Positions 1 through 7,649 of a DNA stretch of 58,962 nucleotides are shown piece by piece. The position numbers and the translations under genes are program-made. The number at the start of each line of letters is the position of its first letter. Positions within the stretch are counted from its first letter, which is position 1. The notes under the pieces were generated by a model that did not search any database, was not told the origin of the DNA, and was given only the letters and a program-made list of their open reading frames with translations. The DNA comes from Prevotella sp. UBA4339 (GTDB lineage Bacteria > Bacteroidota > Bacteroidia > Bacteroidales > Bacteroidaceae): assembly GCA_002393725.1 (NCBI GenBank), contig DGTJ01000012.1, positions 1 to 58,962 on the forward strand. Reading direction: 5' to 3'.

Positions 1-164
1 TGATTGTCCGCTGCCATCGTGCCTTTCTTGTTAACCTCGGCCAGGTCGAGCAAATCGTCTCACATTCCGGCACTACCCAACTCCTTATCAATCACTGCCA
101 CGAATCACTCCCCGTCTCGCGCAGCAACATGTCGCAGATAAAGACCGCCATCAAAGGCCTATAA
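1..164 (+). CDS. LytTR-type response regulator, C-terminal end (partial)
   Basis: The window opens inside a gene read from base 3 and stopping at 162-164. The 53 visible residues begin IVRCHRAFLVNL and end VSRSNMSQIKTAIKGL. This is the last part of a LytTR DNA-binding domain: the CHRaFlVNL strand, a variable strand, then PVSR followed by a helix. In this family the domain follows a receiver domain or membrane segment and binds direct repeats at promoters; that part lies outside the window. A short inverted repeat (AAGGCC/GGCCTT, 154-174) overlaps the stop codon and may act as a weak terminator. Confidence 0.8.
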   Translation, partial: IVRCHRAFLVNLGQVEQIVSHSGTTQLLINHCHESLPVSRSNMSQIKTAIKGL

Positions 165-318
165 TAAGGGCCTTACTCTTTACGATTTCCCTTATGAGAA
201 CCTAAACAAAGGTTAAGAAGCAAAAATATACTCTATGATGCCAATGGACTATTCAGGAGTTGGTTGGAAGAAGAAGCGCAAAGGTGCCAAGATACAAATA
301 AGCGGGGAAAAAACAAAC
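165..318. other. intergenic, nothing recognised
   Basis: I see no gene or clear signal between the LytTR gene and the inverted repeat at 319. An open frame of 94 codons (235-519, plus strand) runs into the next region but has no recognisable domain and crosses the inverted repeat, so it is not called. Confidence 0.5.
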
Positions 319-377
319 AATTCCTCCGCCATATGGCATAACCATCTGATTTACAGAAGAAACATGGCGGAGGAATT
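319..377. repeat. 14-bp perfect inverted repeat
   Basis: AATTCCTCCGCCAT at 319-332 is repeated in inverse at 364-377 with a 31-nt loop. The arm shares CTCCGCCA with the arms of the hairpin at 1018-1074, so the two hairpins bracket the repeat array and DUF3874 relic between them. Terminator or mobile-element edge are both possible. Confidence 0.75.
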
Positions 378-563
378 TCAGCATAGGGACGTTAATTATA
401 AGATTAGAGAAGATGGAAAAAGAATCGTAGATAAATCGCGAAAGAATTGTGGACATCTGAGCAGTAGGGGCAGGAAGCATGCAGAACCGACCGCTTATGT
501 TGTCGGGAAGGAGGGTTAACGCTCTCGAGGCGGGACTTCAACGATAGAGAGGGTTAGGTTAGC

Positions 564-655
564 GAATCTGCGACTTAAGTGACAGGATGCTAGAACTTAA
601 GTCGCACGATGCTGCCACTTAAGTGCTACGATGCTAGGACTTAAGTGACAGATTC
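564..655. repeat. 22-bp tandem array, four units with ACTTAAGT core
   Basis: The 8-bp palindrome ACTTAAGT occurs at 573, 595, 617 and 639, exactly 22 bp apart. The 14-bp spacers are similar (gacaggatgctaga, cgcacgatgctgcc, gctacgatgctagg). The array ends are themselves inverted: GAATCTG at 564-570 and CAGATTC at 649-655. No gene is seen across it. A period of two helical turns would place every palindrome on one face of the DNA. Confidence 0.9.
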
Positions 656-674
656 AAGGGGATAGGCCTCGAAG

Positions 675-1007
675 GTGCCGAACCCGACTCTCGCAAGCAA
701 CGACCCCGGGGTTAAAAACTATACTTTTTTGATGCTTGTTTACAGGGCAAAACTCTTGCAAACAGGCAGTTTTTGCAATGTGCTGACAGACGTAGAGCGG
801 CTGTTCCTCCGCTATTTCAGCATCCCGGAGAAAGAAGGAGAAGGCTCGTTTATGAGCGGGACGGAAATCATGAGTGAGTTGGAAAAGCACTCGCATAAGA
901 CAATGGCAGGGGTTACTGCCAATGCTTTCGGGAGGTCAATGACACGACTTGGCGTGAAACGGGTGGGACATCATGAGAACGATGGCTATATAGTGCTCGC
1001 AGCATAA
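675..1007 (+). pseudogene. DUF3874-domain C-terminal fragment (VirE/DUF3987-type gene relic)
   Basis: The open frame of 110 codons has no plausible N-terminus. Its last ~65 residues (RYFSIPEKEGEGSFMSGTEIMSEL to NAFGRSMTRLGVKRVGHHENDGYIVL) resemble the DUF3874 domain that ends Bacteroidetes VirE/PriCT/DUF3987 primase-like proteins carried on integrated elements. The rest of such a protein is absent, so this is read as a degraded 3' end. A matching 5' fragment of the same family, from a different position in the protein, lies at 36727-37265. Expression is doubtful; no Bacteroidetes -7 element was found upstream. Confidence 0.55.
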
Positions 1008-1017
1008 GAATACGGAA

Positions 1018-1074
1018 ATTTCTCCGCCACGACCCAACTGTATATCAGACAGTTATGAGCACTGGCGGAGAAAT
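1018..1074. terminator. hairpin between convergent genes (bidirectional terminator candidate)
   Basis: ATTTCTCCGCCA (1018-1029) pairs with TGGCGGAGAAAT (1063-1074). A second small hairpin (AACTGT 1036-1041 with ACAGTT 1049-1054) sits in the loop. It separates the DUF3874 relic (plus strand, stop at 1007) from the HU-like gene (minus strand, stop at 1077). Neither strand has a long T run, so termination is inferred from position and pairing. Confidence 0.55.
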
Positions 1075-1076
1075 GC

Positions 1077-1736
1077 TTATTCCCAGCCGTAACGATAATA
1101 AACAAAGGTTGTACCCTGCTTTTTACAGTAATACTTAGAGAATTCCTCCGCTGTCAGTTCGTCGAGCCATTTCTGCGCACGATACTCCGTGATGTTCAGA
1201 GCATATTGCATCTGCCGGCGGGTGATGGAGTGGTGCTCCTTAAGGTAATTGTCCAAGAACTCTATTATCTGCTCACGAGTGTAGACCTTGTTTCTGCCTG
1301 CCGGGCCGCGTCCGTTCAAATTGCGGGTGGAGATTCTGTCCTTCAGGGCATTGACAAAACTGGGATCGGGAGTGAACGACACGCCCTGCACCTCAACATC
1401 ATTAGCCATAATCTTGTTAGGATCGGTAAAGTGAGGCTTGATGGGATTGCCCTCGTCATCGTATTTCACCTTCAGGCCCACCTTCATCTGGAACGTACCT
1501 ATACCGTCAATACGGAAGCGGTTGTTGTTACGCAACTGCTCGATTATCTCATTCTTCAACACTGTGAGCGACGATTGCATCATAATAGTGTTATAGGTGT
1601 TGTGGTACTTCAGGTGAGCCAGGAATTCCTTCTCACTCATAGTGCCAGTGGGCGTGTGGCGCACTTGATAAGTGGTATTCCCATCTGCGTCTGGCAGCGG
1701 ATTAGGAAAGATGCCGTAGTTTATTTTGCTTGCCAT
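1077..1736 (-). CDS. HU-like DNA-binding protein with C-terminal helix-turn-helix
   Basis: The 219-residue protein starts MASKINYGIFPNPLPDADG. It has an HU/IHF-like core (about residues 40-130: SSLTVLKNEIIEQLRNNNRFRIDGIGTFQMKVG, where the beta-arm of HU would follow). This is the Bacteroidetes HU-like (HU-HIG) variety, longer than classical 90-residue HU. Residues ~145-219 (YTREQIIEFLDNYLKEHHSITRRQMQYALNITEYRAQKWLDEL) look like a winged helix-turn-helix that would add a second DNA contact. The start lies 20 bp after the buk stop, so it may be transcribed with ptb-buk. The role as nucleoid-associated protein is family knowledge; no specific target is visible. Confidence 0.75.
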   Translation of the reverse strand: MASKINYGIFPNPLPDADGNTTYQVRHTPTGTMSEKEFLAHLKYHNTYNTIMMQSSLTVLKNEIIEQLRNNNRFRIDGIGTFQMKVGLKVKYDDEGNPIKPHFTDPNKIMANDVEVQGVSFTPDPSFVNALKDRISTRNLNGRGPAGRNKVYTREQIIEFLDNYLKEHHSITRRQMQYALNITEYRAQKWLDELTAEEFSKYYCKKQGTTFVYYRYGWE

Positions 1737-1755
1737 AATTATACTAACTGATTTT

Positions 1756-2826
1756 TTACATATACTCCTTCGCCTTGCGCTTCCCTCTCAGTACAGCAAG
1801 AGCATTGAGTGCCAGAGCCTCCATCTCGTCCTCACCTGGGAAGCATCGGATGGGAGCAAGGAATCCTATACGCTTGCGCAGGCGGCTGACGATATACTCC
1901 GAGCGAGCCAGCCCGCCCGTAAGCAATATGGCATCGATGCTTCCGCAGAGCACAGCCGACTCAGATGCGATATTCTTCGCAACATGATAGATCATGGCAT
2001 CGAGAATAAGCTGGGCATGAGTGTCACCATAGTCCTCTATGCGCTGGATAATCTCCTTCACATTGTTAGTCCCGAGGTGTGCATTCAGTCCCGCCTTGCC
2101 GGCGATGCGCTTCAGTAGCTGCTTCTCAGTATACTTTCCGCTGAAGCACAGACGTATCAGGTCGGAAGCCGGCAGTGATCCGGCACGCTCTGGCGAGAAC
2201 GGGCCCTCGCCATCGAGGGCATTATTGGCATCTACGGCGCGACCGTGATCATGGGCTGCAATGGAGATTCCGCCACCCATGTGGCAGATGATAAGATTCA
2301 GGTCTTCATACTCCTTGCCTATCTCTGCAGCATAACGCCGGGCGATGGCCCTCTGATTCAGCGCATGCCAGATGCAGATACGGTTCATCAACGGGGAACC
2401 GGAGATACGGGCATATTCATTAAGCTCATCCACCACTCCCGGGTCAGCGATAAACGAACGGCAGCCTGGTATCTCTGCCGCTATCTCATGGGCTATCAGG
2501 CAACCAAGGTTACAGGCATGATTGTGCAGGGCTATGCCGCTATGAGTATCCTTTATCATCAGGTCGTTAATCTCATACACACCACCTTCGAGAGGCTTTA
2601 CCAGCCCTCCCCGCCCTATCACGGCATCAAAACTCACAGCGATGTCAGCCTTGCCAAGCTCATCGAGCACCAGCTGGCGACGATAATCCTGCTGCTCGAT
2701 GACATCGTCAAAGCCCGCAAGCTCCTCTGGTGAGTGCACGATATTCCTGACCAGTACAGGAGTCTCATCATCGAAGACTGCCATCTTGGTGGACGTTGAG
2801 CCCGGATTGATTACCAATATCTTCAT
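1756..2826 (-). CDS. buk: butyrate kinase
   Basis: The 356-residue protein belongs to the acetokinase family and interconverts acyl phosphate and ADP with the carboxylic acid and ATP. Visible marks are the N-terminal phosphate-binding NPGSTSTKMAVF, the ATP-binding HMGGGISIAAHDHGRAVDANNALDGEGPFSPERAGSLP, and the C-terminal AILLTGGLARS. Length and motifs match butyrate/branched-chain fatty-acid kinases rather than AckA (~400 residues). Its ATG overlaps the ptb stop by four bases (2823-2826), so the two are translationally coupled. In Bacteroidetes without a complete butyrate pathway the pair may act on isobutyryl- or isovaleryl-CoA; the sequence does not decide this. Confidence 0.93.
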   Translation of the reverse strand: MKILVINPGSTSTKMAVFDDETPVLVRNIVHSPEELAGFDDVIEQQDYRRQLVLDELGKADIAVSFDAVIGRGGLVKPLEGGVYEINDLMIKDTHSGIALHNHACNLGCLIAHEIAAEIPGCRSFIADPGVVDELNEYARISGSPLMNRICIWHALNQRAIARRYAAEIGKEYEDLNLIICHMGGGISIAAHDHGRAVDANNALDGEGPFSPERAGSLPASDLIRLCFSGKYTEKQLLKRIAGKAGLNAHLGTNNVKEIIQRIEDYGDTHAQLILDAMIYHVAKNIASESAVLCGSIDAILLTGGLARSEYIVSRLRKRIGFLAPIRCFPGEDEMEALALNALAVLRGKRKAKEYM

Positions 2827-3659
2827 ATTGCAGCAAGGGCCAGACTAAAGTACTTGGATTCAGGAGAGTCGGCACGCGACGGCAGCACGCAGCAGCACTG
2901 TGTGCCCTGAAGCACACCGGCTGTCTTGGCATAGCCGAAAAGCGTGATGGTCTTATAGAACACATTGCCCGCAACGATATCCGGGAAGATAAGGGCGTCA
3001 GCCTGTCCGTCGATAACTGAGTGAATGCCCTTCTCACGCAGGCTGACGGAGTCGAGCGATGTCTTCAGGTCGAGCGGTCCGTCGATAATGCATCTGCCGA
3101 ACTTGCCAGTCTGAGCCTCAGCGATTATCTCAAGATAGTCGACAGTATAGGGGAATGTCTTGGCGCTGACCTTCTCTGCACAGTGGATGAGGGATATGCG
3201 AGGCTCCTCAATACCGAGAGAGTGGCAGATATAGTTCATGTAGTGAATCTGCTGGCGACGCTGGGCCTCTGTGGGAACAGGGATAACAGCGGCATCGGTG
3301 AAGAAGAGCACCTTCTCGTATTTCGGAATCTCAGCCATTGCTACATGTGTCAGCACATGTCCCGGGCGCAGAATGCCGTTCTCCTTATCTAATATAGCAC
3401 GAAGGATAACATCAGTGTTGATAAGTCCCTTCATAAGGATGTCGGCCTCGCCGCTCTTGCAGAGTGCTACGGCACGACGGGCACACTCTTCCTTGTCATC
3501 ACCATCCACATAAATAGGCTCTATAAAGCCCATCTCCTTACCTTTCTCTACTGCGTAACGGGTACTGGCATCGTTGGCACAAACCACTGCCACACGCTTC
3601 TTGTCGCCTCGCTTCTGGAGGAACACAATCATGTCGTTAAGTGTCTTTATCGGTTGCAT
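2823..3659 (-). CDS. ptb: phosphate butyryltransferase
   Basis: The 278-residue protein is of the phosphate acetyl/butyryltransferase family and converts acyl-CoA and phosphate into acyl phosphate, the substrate of the kinase encoded just downstream. Recognisable stretches are DILMKGLINTDVILRAILDKENGI, FTDAAVIPVPT, and CIIDGPLDLKTSLD...DALIFPDIVAGNVFYKTI. The start ATG at 3659 fits the promoter at 3687-3717, leaving a short leader. It is divergent from the GH95 gene, with the two promoters overlapping. Confidence 0.93.
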   Translation of the reverse strand: MQPIKTLNDMIVFLQKRGDKKRVAVVCANDASTRYAVEKGKEMGFIEPIYVDGDDKEECARRAVALCKSGEADILMKGLINTDVILRAILDKENGILRPGHVLTHVAMAEIPKYEKVLFFTDAAVIPVPTEAQRRQQIHYMNYICHSLGIEEPRISLIHCAEKVSAKTFPYTVDYLEIIAEAQTGKFGRCIIDGPLDLKTSLDSVSLREKGIHSVIDGQADALIFPDIVAGNVFYKTITLFGYAKTAGVLQGTQCCCVLPSRADSPESKYFSLALAAI

Positions 3660-3683
3660 TCGTTGAACTTTTTAGGTTTTGTG

Positions 3684-3717
3684 CTGCAAATATACGAAAT
3701 TATTTGTATCTTTGCAA
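3684..3717. promoter_or_regulatory. overlapping divergent promoters of ptb and the GH95 gene
   Basis: On the minus strand TATATTTG (plus-strand bases 3687-3694) lies 20 bp downstream of TTG (plus CAA, 3715-3717), a good Bacteroidetes -33/-7 pair for ptb. On the plus strand TATCTTTG (3707-3714) is a -7 element for the GH95 gene; its -33 element is weak. The two elements interlock, so polymerase at one should exclude the other. Confidence 0.7.
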
Positions 3718-3742
3718 GCGAAACGAACTAAAAACTACATTT

Positions 3743-6139
3743 ATGAGGAAAATTATTCTCTCAGCTGCTGTATTACTCACAAAGTGTCTGACACTTTGTG
3801 AGGCACAGACGACACAGGCACCGATGGTGCTGGAGTATGACAAACCCGCTACTTTCTTCGAGGAGTCACTGCCTATCGGTAACGGTAAGCTCGGTGCACT
3901 CGTATATGGAGGCACTGACGACAACATCATCTATCTGAACGATATCACACTGTGGACGGGAAAGCCAGTGGACAGGAATCTCGATGCCGATGCCCATAAA
4001 TGGATACCGGAAATCAGGAAGGCACTGTTCAATGAGGATTATGCACTCGCCGACTCACTGCAGTTGCACGTACAGGGGCCCAACTCGCAGTTCTACCAGC
4101 CCTTGGGAACCCTGCACATAAAGGACTTGGGACTTGGTGAAATCACCGACTACCGGCGCACGCTCAACATCGACTCAGCAATTGTGCGTGACAGCTATCT
4201 GCGTAACGGCAAACTCATCACAAGAGAATACTTCGCATCGAGTCCTGACAAGCTCATTGCCATCCGACTGCGAGGCGACATCAACTGCCGGATAGCCTTG
4301 ACAGCCCAGGTGCCTCATCAGGTGAAGAGCGGCTTGGGCCAACTGACGATGACGGGCCATGCCACTGGCGACCCTCAGGAGAGCACTCATTTCTGTACGA
4401 TACTAAGCATTAAGACTGACGGAGAGACGACCGCCAGCGACTCCTCACTGACTATCTACAAGGCAAAAGAGGCTATAATCTACATCGTCAACGAGACCAG
4501 TTTCAACGGGTTCGACAAGCATCCTGTCAAGGAAGGCGCACCATATCTGGAGGAGGTGGCTAATGACATCTGGCATACCCAGAACATGAGCTACGATGAG
4601 TTCTATGCCCGCCATCTGGCTGACTATAAGGCCATCTACGACAGAGTGAAGATATGCCTGAACAAGGAAGGGCGCAATCCTGGCGACCTGCCAGGAGCCA
4701 AAGAGCGGAGACTCACCGACCAGCTGCTGCTCGACTATACCAATGGTAACGACCAGACGCCATATCTCGAAGAACTGTATTTCCAGTTCGGACGCTATCT
4801 GCTCATCTCATCATCGAGGACAAAGAACGTGCCGGCCAACCTGCAGGGACTCTGGGCCCCGCAGCTATGGTCGCCATGGCGAGGAAACTACACGGTGAAC
4901 ATCAACCTCGAAGAGAACTACTGGCCGGCATTCGTGGCCAATATGGCAGAGATGGCAGAGCCTCTTGACGGATTCATAGCAGGACTGGCTGCCAACGGGA
5001 GACACACAGCCAGGAACTATTATAATATCGGTGAAGGCTGGTGCTCAAGCCATAACAGTGACATCTGGGCAATGACCAACCCTGTGGGCGAGAAGCGCGA
5101 GAGCCCGGAATGGTCGAACTGGAACCTCGGCGGAGCCTGGCTGGTGAACACACTCTGGGAACGCTACCAGTTCACACAGGACAAGGAGTATCTGCGCACC
5201 ATCGCCTATCCTCTGATGAAGGGAGCGGCACAGTTCTGCCTGCGCTGGCTCATCGACAACCCCAAGCAGCCTGGCGAGCTGATTACAGCACCAAGCACAT
5301 CGCCAGAGAACGAGTACAAAACGGACAAAGGCTATCACGGCACTACCTGCTATGGAGGTACTGCCGACCTGGCTATCATCCGAGAGCTGTTTATCAACAC
5401 CATCGCCGCAGGCAAGGTGCTCGGACAGAAAAACAAAGAGATGGAGCAGGCCCTGGCAAAGCTGCACCCATACACCATCGGGCACATGGGCGACCTGAAT
5501 GAATGGTACTACGACTGGGACGACTGGGACTTCCAGCACCGGCATCAAAGCCACCTGATAGGTCTCTTTCCCGGCAACCATCTTACTGACGCCACCCTAC
5601 AGAAAGCTGCCGAGCGCTCGCTGGAGATAAAAGGCGACAAGACTACAGGCTGGAGCACTGGATGGCGAATTAACCTCTGGGCCCGACTGCATAATGCCAA
5701 GCAGGCCTATCATATCTACCAGAAACTGCTCACGCCCATCGCCCCACGAGGCTCAAAAGGCTCCGCCTGGAAGGATTGGCACAAAGGCGGAGGCACCTAC
5801 CCCAACCTCTTCGATTCCCATCCGCCATTCCAGATTGACGGAAACTTCGGAGGGACAGCAGGAGTATGTGAGATGCTGATGCAGAGCAAATGCACAATGC
5901 ATAATTCACAATGCACAATTGAACTGCTGCCGGCATGTCCGGAGCAATGGAGTGAAGGGGCTGTAAGCGGACTGTGCGCAAGGGGAGGATACGAGGTGTC
6001 GTTCGAATGGAAACAGTGCAAGGTGCGCTCATGTAGCATAAAGGCAAAGAAGGCTGGAACCGTCACATTAATATATAATGGACAACAGAAGACGCTGAAG
6101 CTGAAAGCGGGACAGGAGATGCCCGTAAAGACTTGGTAG
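3743..6139 (+). CDS. glycoside hydrolase family 95 (alpha-L-fucosidase-like), secreted
   Basis: About 798 residues from the ATG at 3743, chosen because it begins a signal peptide (MRKIILSAAVLL...AQ) and lies 30 bp after the -7 element; an in-frame ATG at 3641 would precede the promoter. Family marks are the N-terminal YDKPATFFEESLPIGNGKLGALVYGG, NINLEENYWPA, ITAPSTSPENEY, RHQSHLIGLFPGNH and the C-terminal FQIDGNFGGTAGVCEML. GH95 enzymes mainly remove alpha-1,2-fucose (some act on galactose) by inversion. Two dispersed repeats have entered the frame: a 27-bp palindrome inside the signal peptide (3776-3802), and a GCACAATTCACAAT-type repeat encoding KCTMHNSQCT before IELLPACP (about 5888-5921). 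Function is probably kept because the core motifs are intact. Confidence 0.88.
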   Translation: MRKIILSAAVLLTKCLTLCEAQTTQAPMVLEYDKPATFFEESLPIGNGKLGALVYGGTDDNIIYLNDITLWTGKPVDRNLDADAHKWIPEIRKALFNEDYALADSLQLHVQGPNSQFYQPLGTLHIKDLGLGEITDYRRTLNIDSAIVRDSYLRNGKLITREYFASSPDKLIAIRLRGDINCRIALTAQVPHQVKSGLGQLTMTGHATGDPQESTHFCTILSIKTDGETTASDSSLTIYKAKEAIIYIVNETSFNGFDKHPVKEGAPYLEEVANDIWHTQNMSYDEFYARHLADYKAIYDRVKICLNKEGRNPGDLPGAKERRLTDQLLLDYTNGNDQTPYLEELYFQFGRYLLISSSRTKNVPANLQGLWAPQLWSPWRGNYTVNINLEENYWPAFVANMAEMAEPLDGFIAGLAANGRHTARNYYNIGEGWCSSHNSDIWAMTNPVGEKRESPEWSNWNLGGAWLVNTLWERYQFTQDKEYLRTIAYPLMKGAAQFCLRWLIDNPKQPGELITAPSTSPENEYKTDKGYHGTTCYGGTADLAIIRELFINTIAAGKVLGQKNKEMEQALAKLHPYTIGHMGDLNEWYYDWDDWDFQHRHQSHLIGLFPGNHLTDATLQKAAERSLEIKGDKTTGWSTGWRINLWARLHNAKQAYHIYQKLLTPIAPRGSKGSAWKDWHKGGGTYPNLFDSHPPFQIDGNFGGTAGVCEMLMQSKCTMHNSQCTIELLPACPEQWSEGAVSGLCARGGYEVSFEWKQCKVRSCSIKAKKAGTVTLIYNGQQKTLKLKAGQEMPVKTW
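3776..3802. repeat. 27-bp perfect palindrome, dispersed element copy 1
   Basis: CTCACAAAGTGTC (3776-3788), one base, then its exact reverse complement (3790-3802). It is translated as LTKCLTLCE within the GH95 signal peptide. A near-identical copy with one mismatch in the arms is at 36177-36203 and a decayed one at about 36718-36742, so this is a small dispersed palindromic repeat. Confidence 0.85.
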
Positions 6140-6143
6140 AAGG

Positions 6144-6776
6144 CTACATATATCCCTGAGCCTTGAGTGCGTCGACAGTGTCAAGAAGTTCCTGATACCA
6201 CGCTTCACCAAAGCGACGGATAAGCGGAGCGCGCAAGAACTGGTACAGACGCAAGTCTTCTTGTATACCTTTGGCAATAGCCATCTTACATACAGCCCAG
6301 CGATTATAGTTCAGTCCGACGCGGCCATCACCAAGTCGCTTCTCACGGATAGGATAAAGAGCACAGCTTATAGGCTTGCAGAAACGGGTCTTACCCGCTC
6401 TGTAAGCCTTTTCCAATGCACATAGGCAGCAGTTGCATATAGGCAGGTGGGTATTCCAGTCCTCGACATCTCCATAATAGGTAAACACACAATCCTTTCC
6501 TCTGACAATGCTCGTAACCAGGTCGCCTTCCTGATCAGTGTAAACAACTCCCTGCTTGTCAATAACACTCTGAGCAGATGCTGACAGGTCACTCCATACA
6601 TCATCGAGACAATTCTCAATCTCTGCCACTTCGTCGAATGTGACAGGAGCTCCTGCATCGCCCTCAACGCAGCACTGACCCTTACATACGCTCAGGTCAC
6701 AACAGAACTTCTCCGTCAGAATCTCTGACGAAAGCAAAACATCACCGATTTGAAGTATTGGGGGAAGAGTGGGCAT
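6144..6776 (-). CDS. DUF3109 family cysteine-rich protein
   Basis: The 210-residue protein starts at MPTLPPILQIGDVLLS. An upstream in-frame ATG (6950) was rejected because the extra residues (repeats of SFLIPHSTFHIP) are translated simple-sequence repeat. The body carries CDLSVCKGQCCVEGDAGAP, CNCCLCALEKAYRAGKTRFCKPISCALYPIR and a final RFGEAWYQELLDTVDAL helix. The cysteine clusters suggest a metal or iron-sulfur site, as in related YkgJ-type proteins, but no reaction is established. It is followed on the other strand only by the end of the GH95 gene, four bases away. Confidence 0.8.
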   Translation of the reverse strand: MPTLPPILQIGDVLLSSEILTEKFCCDLSVCKGQCCVEGDAGAPVTFDEVAEIENCLDDVWSDLSASAQSVIDKQGVVYTDQEGDLVTSIVRGKDCVFTYYGDVEDWNTHLPICNCCLCALEKAYRAGKTRFCKPISCALYPIREKRLGDGRVGLNYNRWAVCKMAIAKGIQEDLRLYQFLRAPLIRRFGEAWYQELLDTVDALKAQGYM

Positions 6777-6862
6777 TTTTTGTGGAATGTGAAATGTGGA
6801 ATGTGGAATGAGGAATGAGAAATGAGGAATGTGGAATGAGGAATGTGAAATGAGGAAGGAGA
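6777..6862. repeat. GGAATG-type degenerate short repeat
   Basis: A run of GGAATGTGGAATG / GAGGAATGAG / AAATGAGG units fills the gap between the DUF3109 gene and ung. The same repeat type occurs at 34288-34350, 35345-35415 and 42345-42435, in three cases inside coding sequence. Confidence 0.8.
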
Positions 6863-6874
6863 GATGTTCAGTGT

Positions 6875-7540
6875 TCACCATGCTATGGGGGTCATGCCGT
6901 TCTGAACCAGATAGGCATTGCAGCGGGAGAACTGATGCTGACCGAACCATCCGCCACGATTGGCACTTAGGGGAGAAGGGTGGACTGACTCGAGAACCAG
7001 ATTACGGGTCTTGTCAATCATATAAGCCTTACCCCTGGCATAACCACCCCAGAGCATATATACAATATGTTCGCGATGCTCAGCAAGAGCCTTGATGGCT
7101 GCATCTGTAAACACCTGCCAGCCAAGACGCGAATGACTGTTTGCCTGATGAGCCTTCACCGTCAGTGAGGCATTCAGAAGCAGTACCCCCTGCTCTGCCC
7201 ACCGGGTGAGATTGCCTGATGAAGGGATGGGAGTGCCAAGATCATCCTGAATCTCCTTGAAGATGTTCTGAAGTGAGGGCGGAAACATCACCCCGTCCTG
7301 TACAGAGAAGCTCAGCCCGTGAGCCTGACCTGGTTCGTGATAGGGATCCTGGCCGATTATCACAACCTTAACCTTGTCAAACGGACACAGATTGAAGGCA
7401 TTGAAAATCTGCTTGCCAGGAGGATAGCATACTGTCTGCATATACTCCTTTCGCACGGCATCGGTAAGCTGAGCGAAATAGGGCTTATCGAACTCCTCAG
7501 AGAGACGAGCCTTCCATGAATCTTCTATCTGTACATTCAT
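6875..7540 (-). CDS. ung: uracil-DNA glycosylase, family 1
   Basis: The 221-residue protein removes uracil from DNA to begin base-excision repair. It has the catalytic loop GQDPYH (Asp65), the uracil-binding LLLNASLTV with Asn123, and the minor-groove loop HPSPLSA with His187. Length equals the usual family length. It reads as an independent gene between a repeat-filled gap and an inverted repeat upstream (7554-7628). Confidence 0.96.
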   Translation of the reverse strand: MNVQIEDSWKARLSEEFDKPYFAQLTDAVRKEYMQTVCYPPGKQIFNAFNLCPFDKVKVVIIGQDPYHEPGQAHGLSFSVQDGVMFPPSLQNIFKEIQDDLGTPIPSSGNLTRWAEQGVLLLNASLTVKAHQANSHSRLGWQVFTDAAIKALAEHREHIVYMLWGGYARGKAYMIDKTRNLVLESVHPSPLSANRGGWFGQHQFSRCNAYLVQNGMTPIAW

Positions 7541-7553
7541 CAGAAAAAAACTA

Positions 7554-7628
7554 TTTTGGCTGCGAAGTTACTCATTTTATCCCGAATAACGTAACATTTT
7601 CAGGGAAAAGTAAGCCTCGCAGCCAAAA
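7554..7628. other. 12-bp inverted repeat between fructokinase and ung
   Basis: TTTTGGCTGCGA (7554-7565) pairs with TCGCAGCCAAAA (7617-7628). It follows the fructokinase stop and precedes ung, both on the minus strand, so it may terminate the fructose operon. The 51-nt loop is long for a terminator, and it could instead be an operator for ung. Confidence 0.45.
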
Positions 7629-7649
7629 ATAACCTGTCAGCGACAGCTG

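Noticed and set aside
235..519. Open frame of 94 codons on the plus strand
   Set aside because: No domain, no signal peptide, low-complexity basic content, and it runs across the 14-bp inverted repeat; likely chance.
2245..2733. Antisense frames over buk, ptb and other core genes
   Set aside because: Opposite strands of clear genes with conserved motifs; typical overlapping shadows in GC-balanced coding DNA.
3641..3742. N-terminal extension of the GH95 gene
   Set aside because: It would start before the promoter and overlap ptb; the ATG at 3743 begins a proper signal peptide.
6777..6950. N-terminal extension of the DUF3109 protein
   Set aside because: The extra residues are translated simple-sequence repeat and overlap ung.
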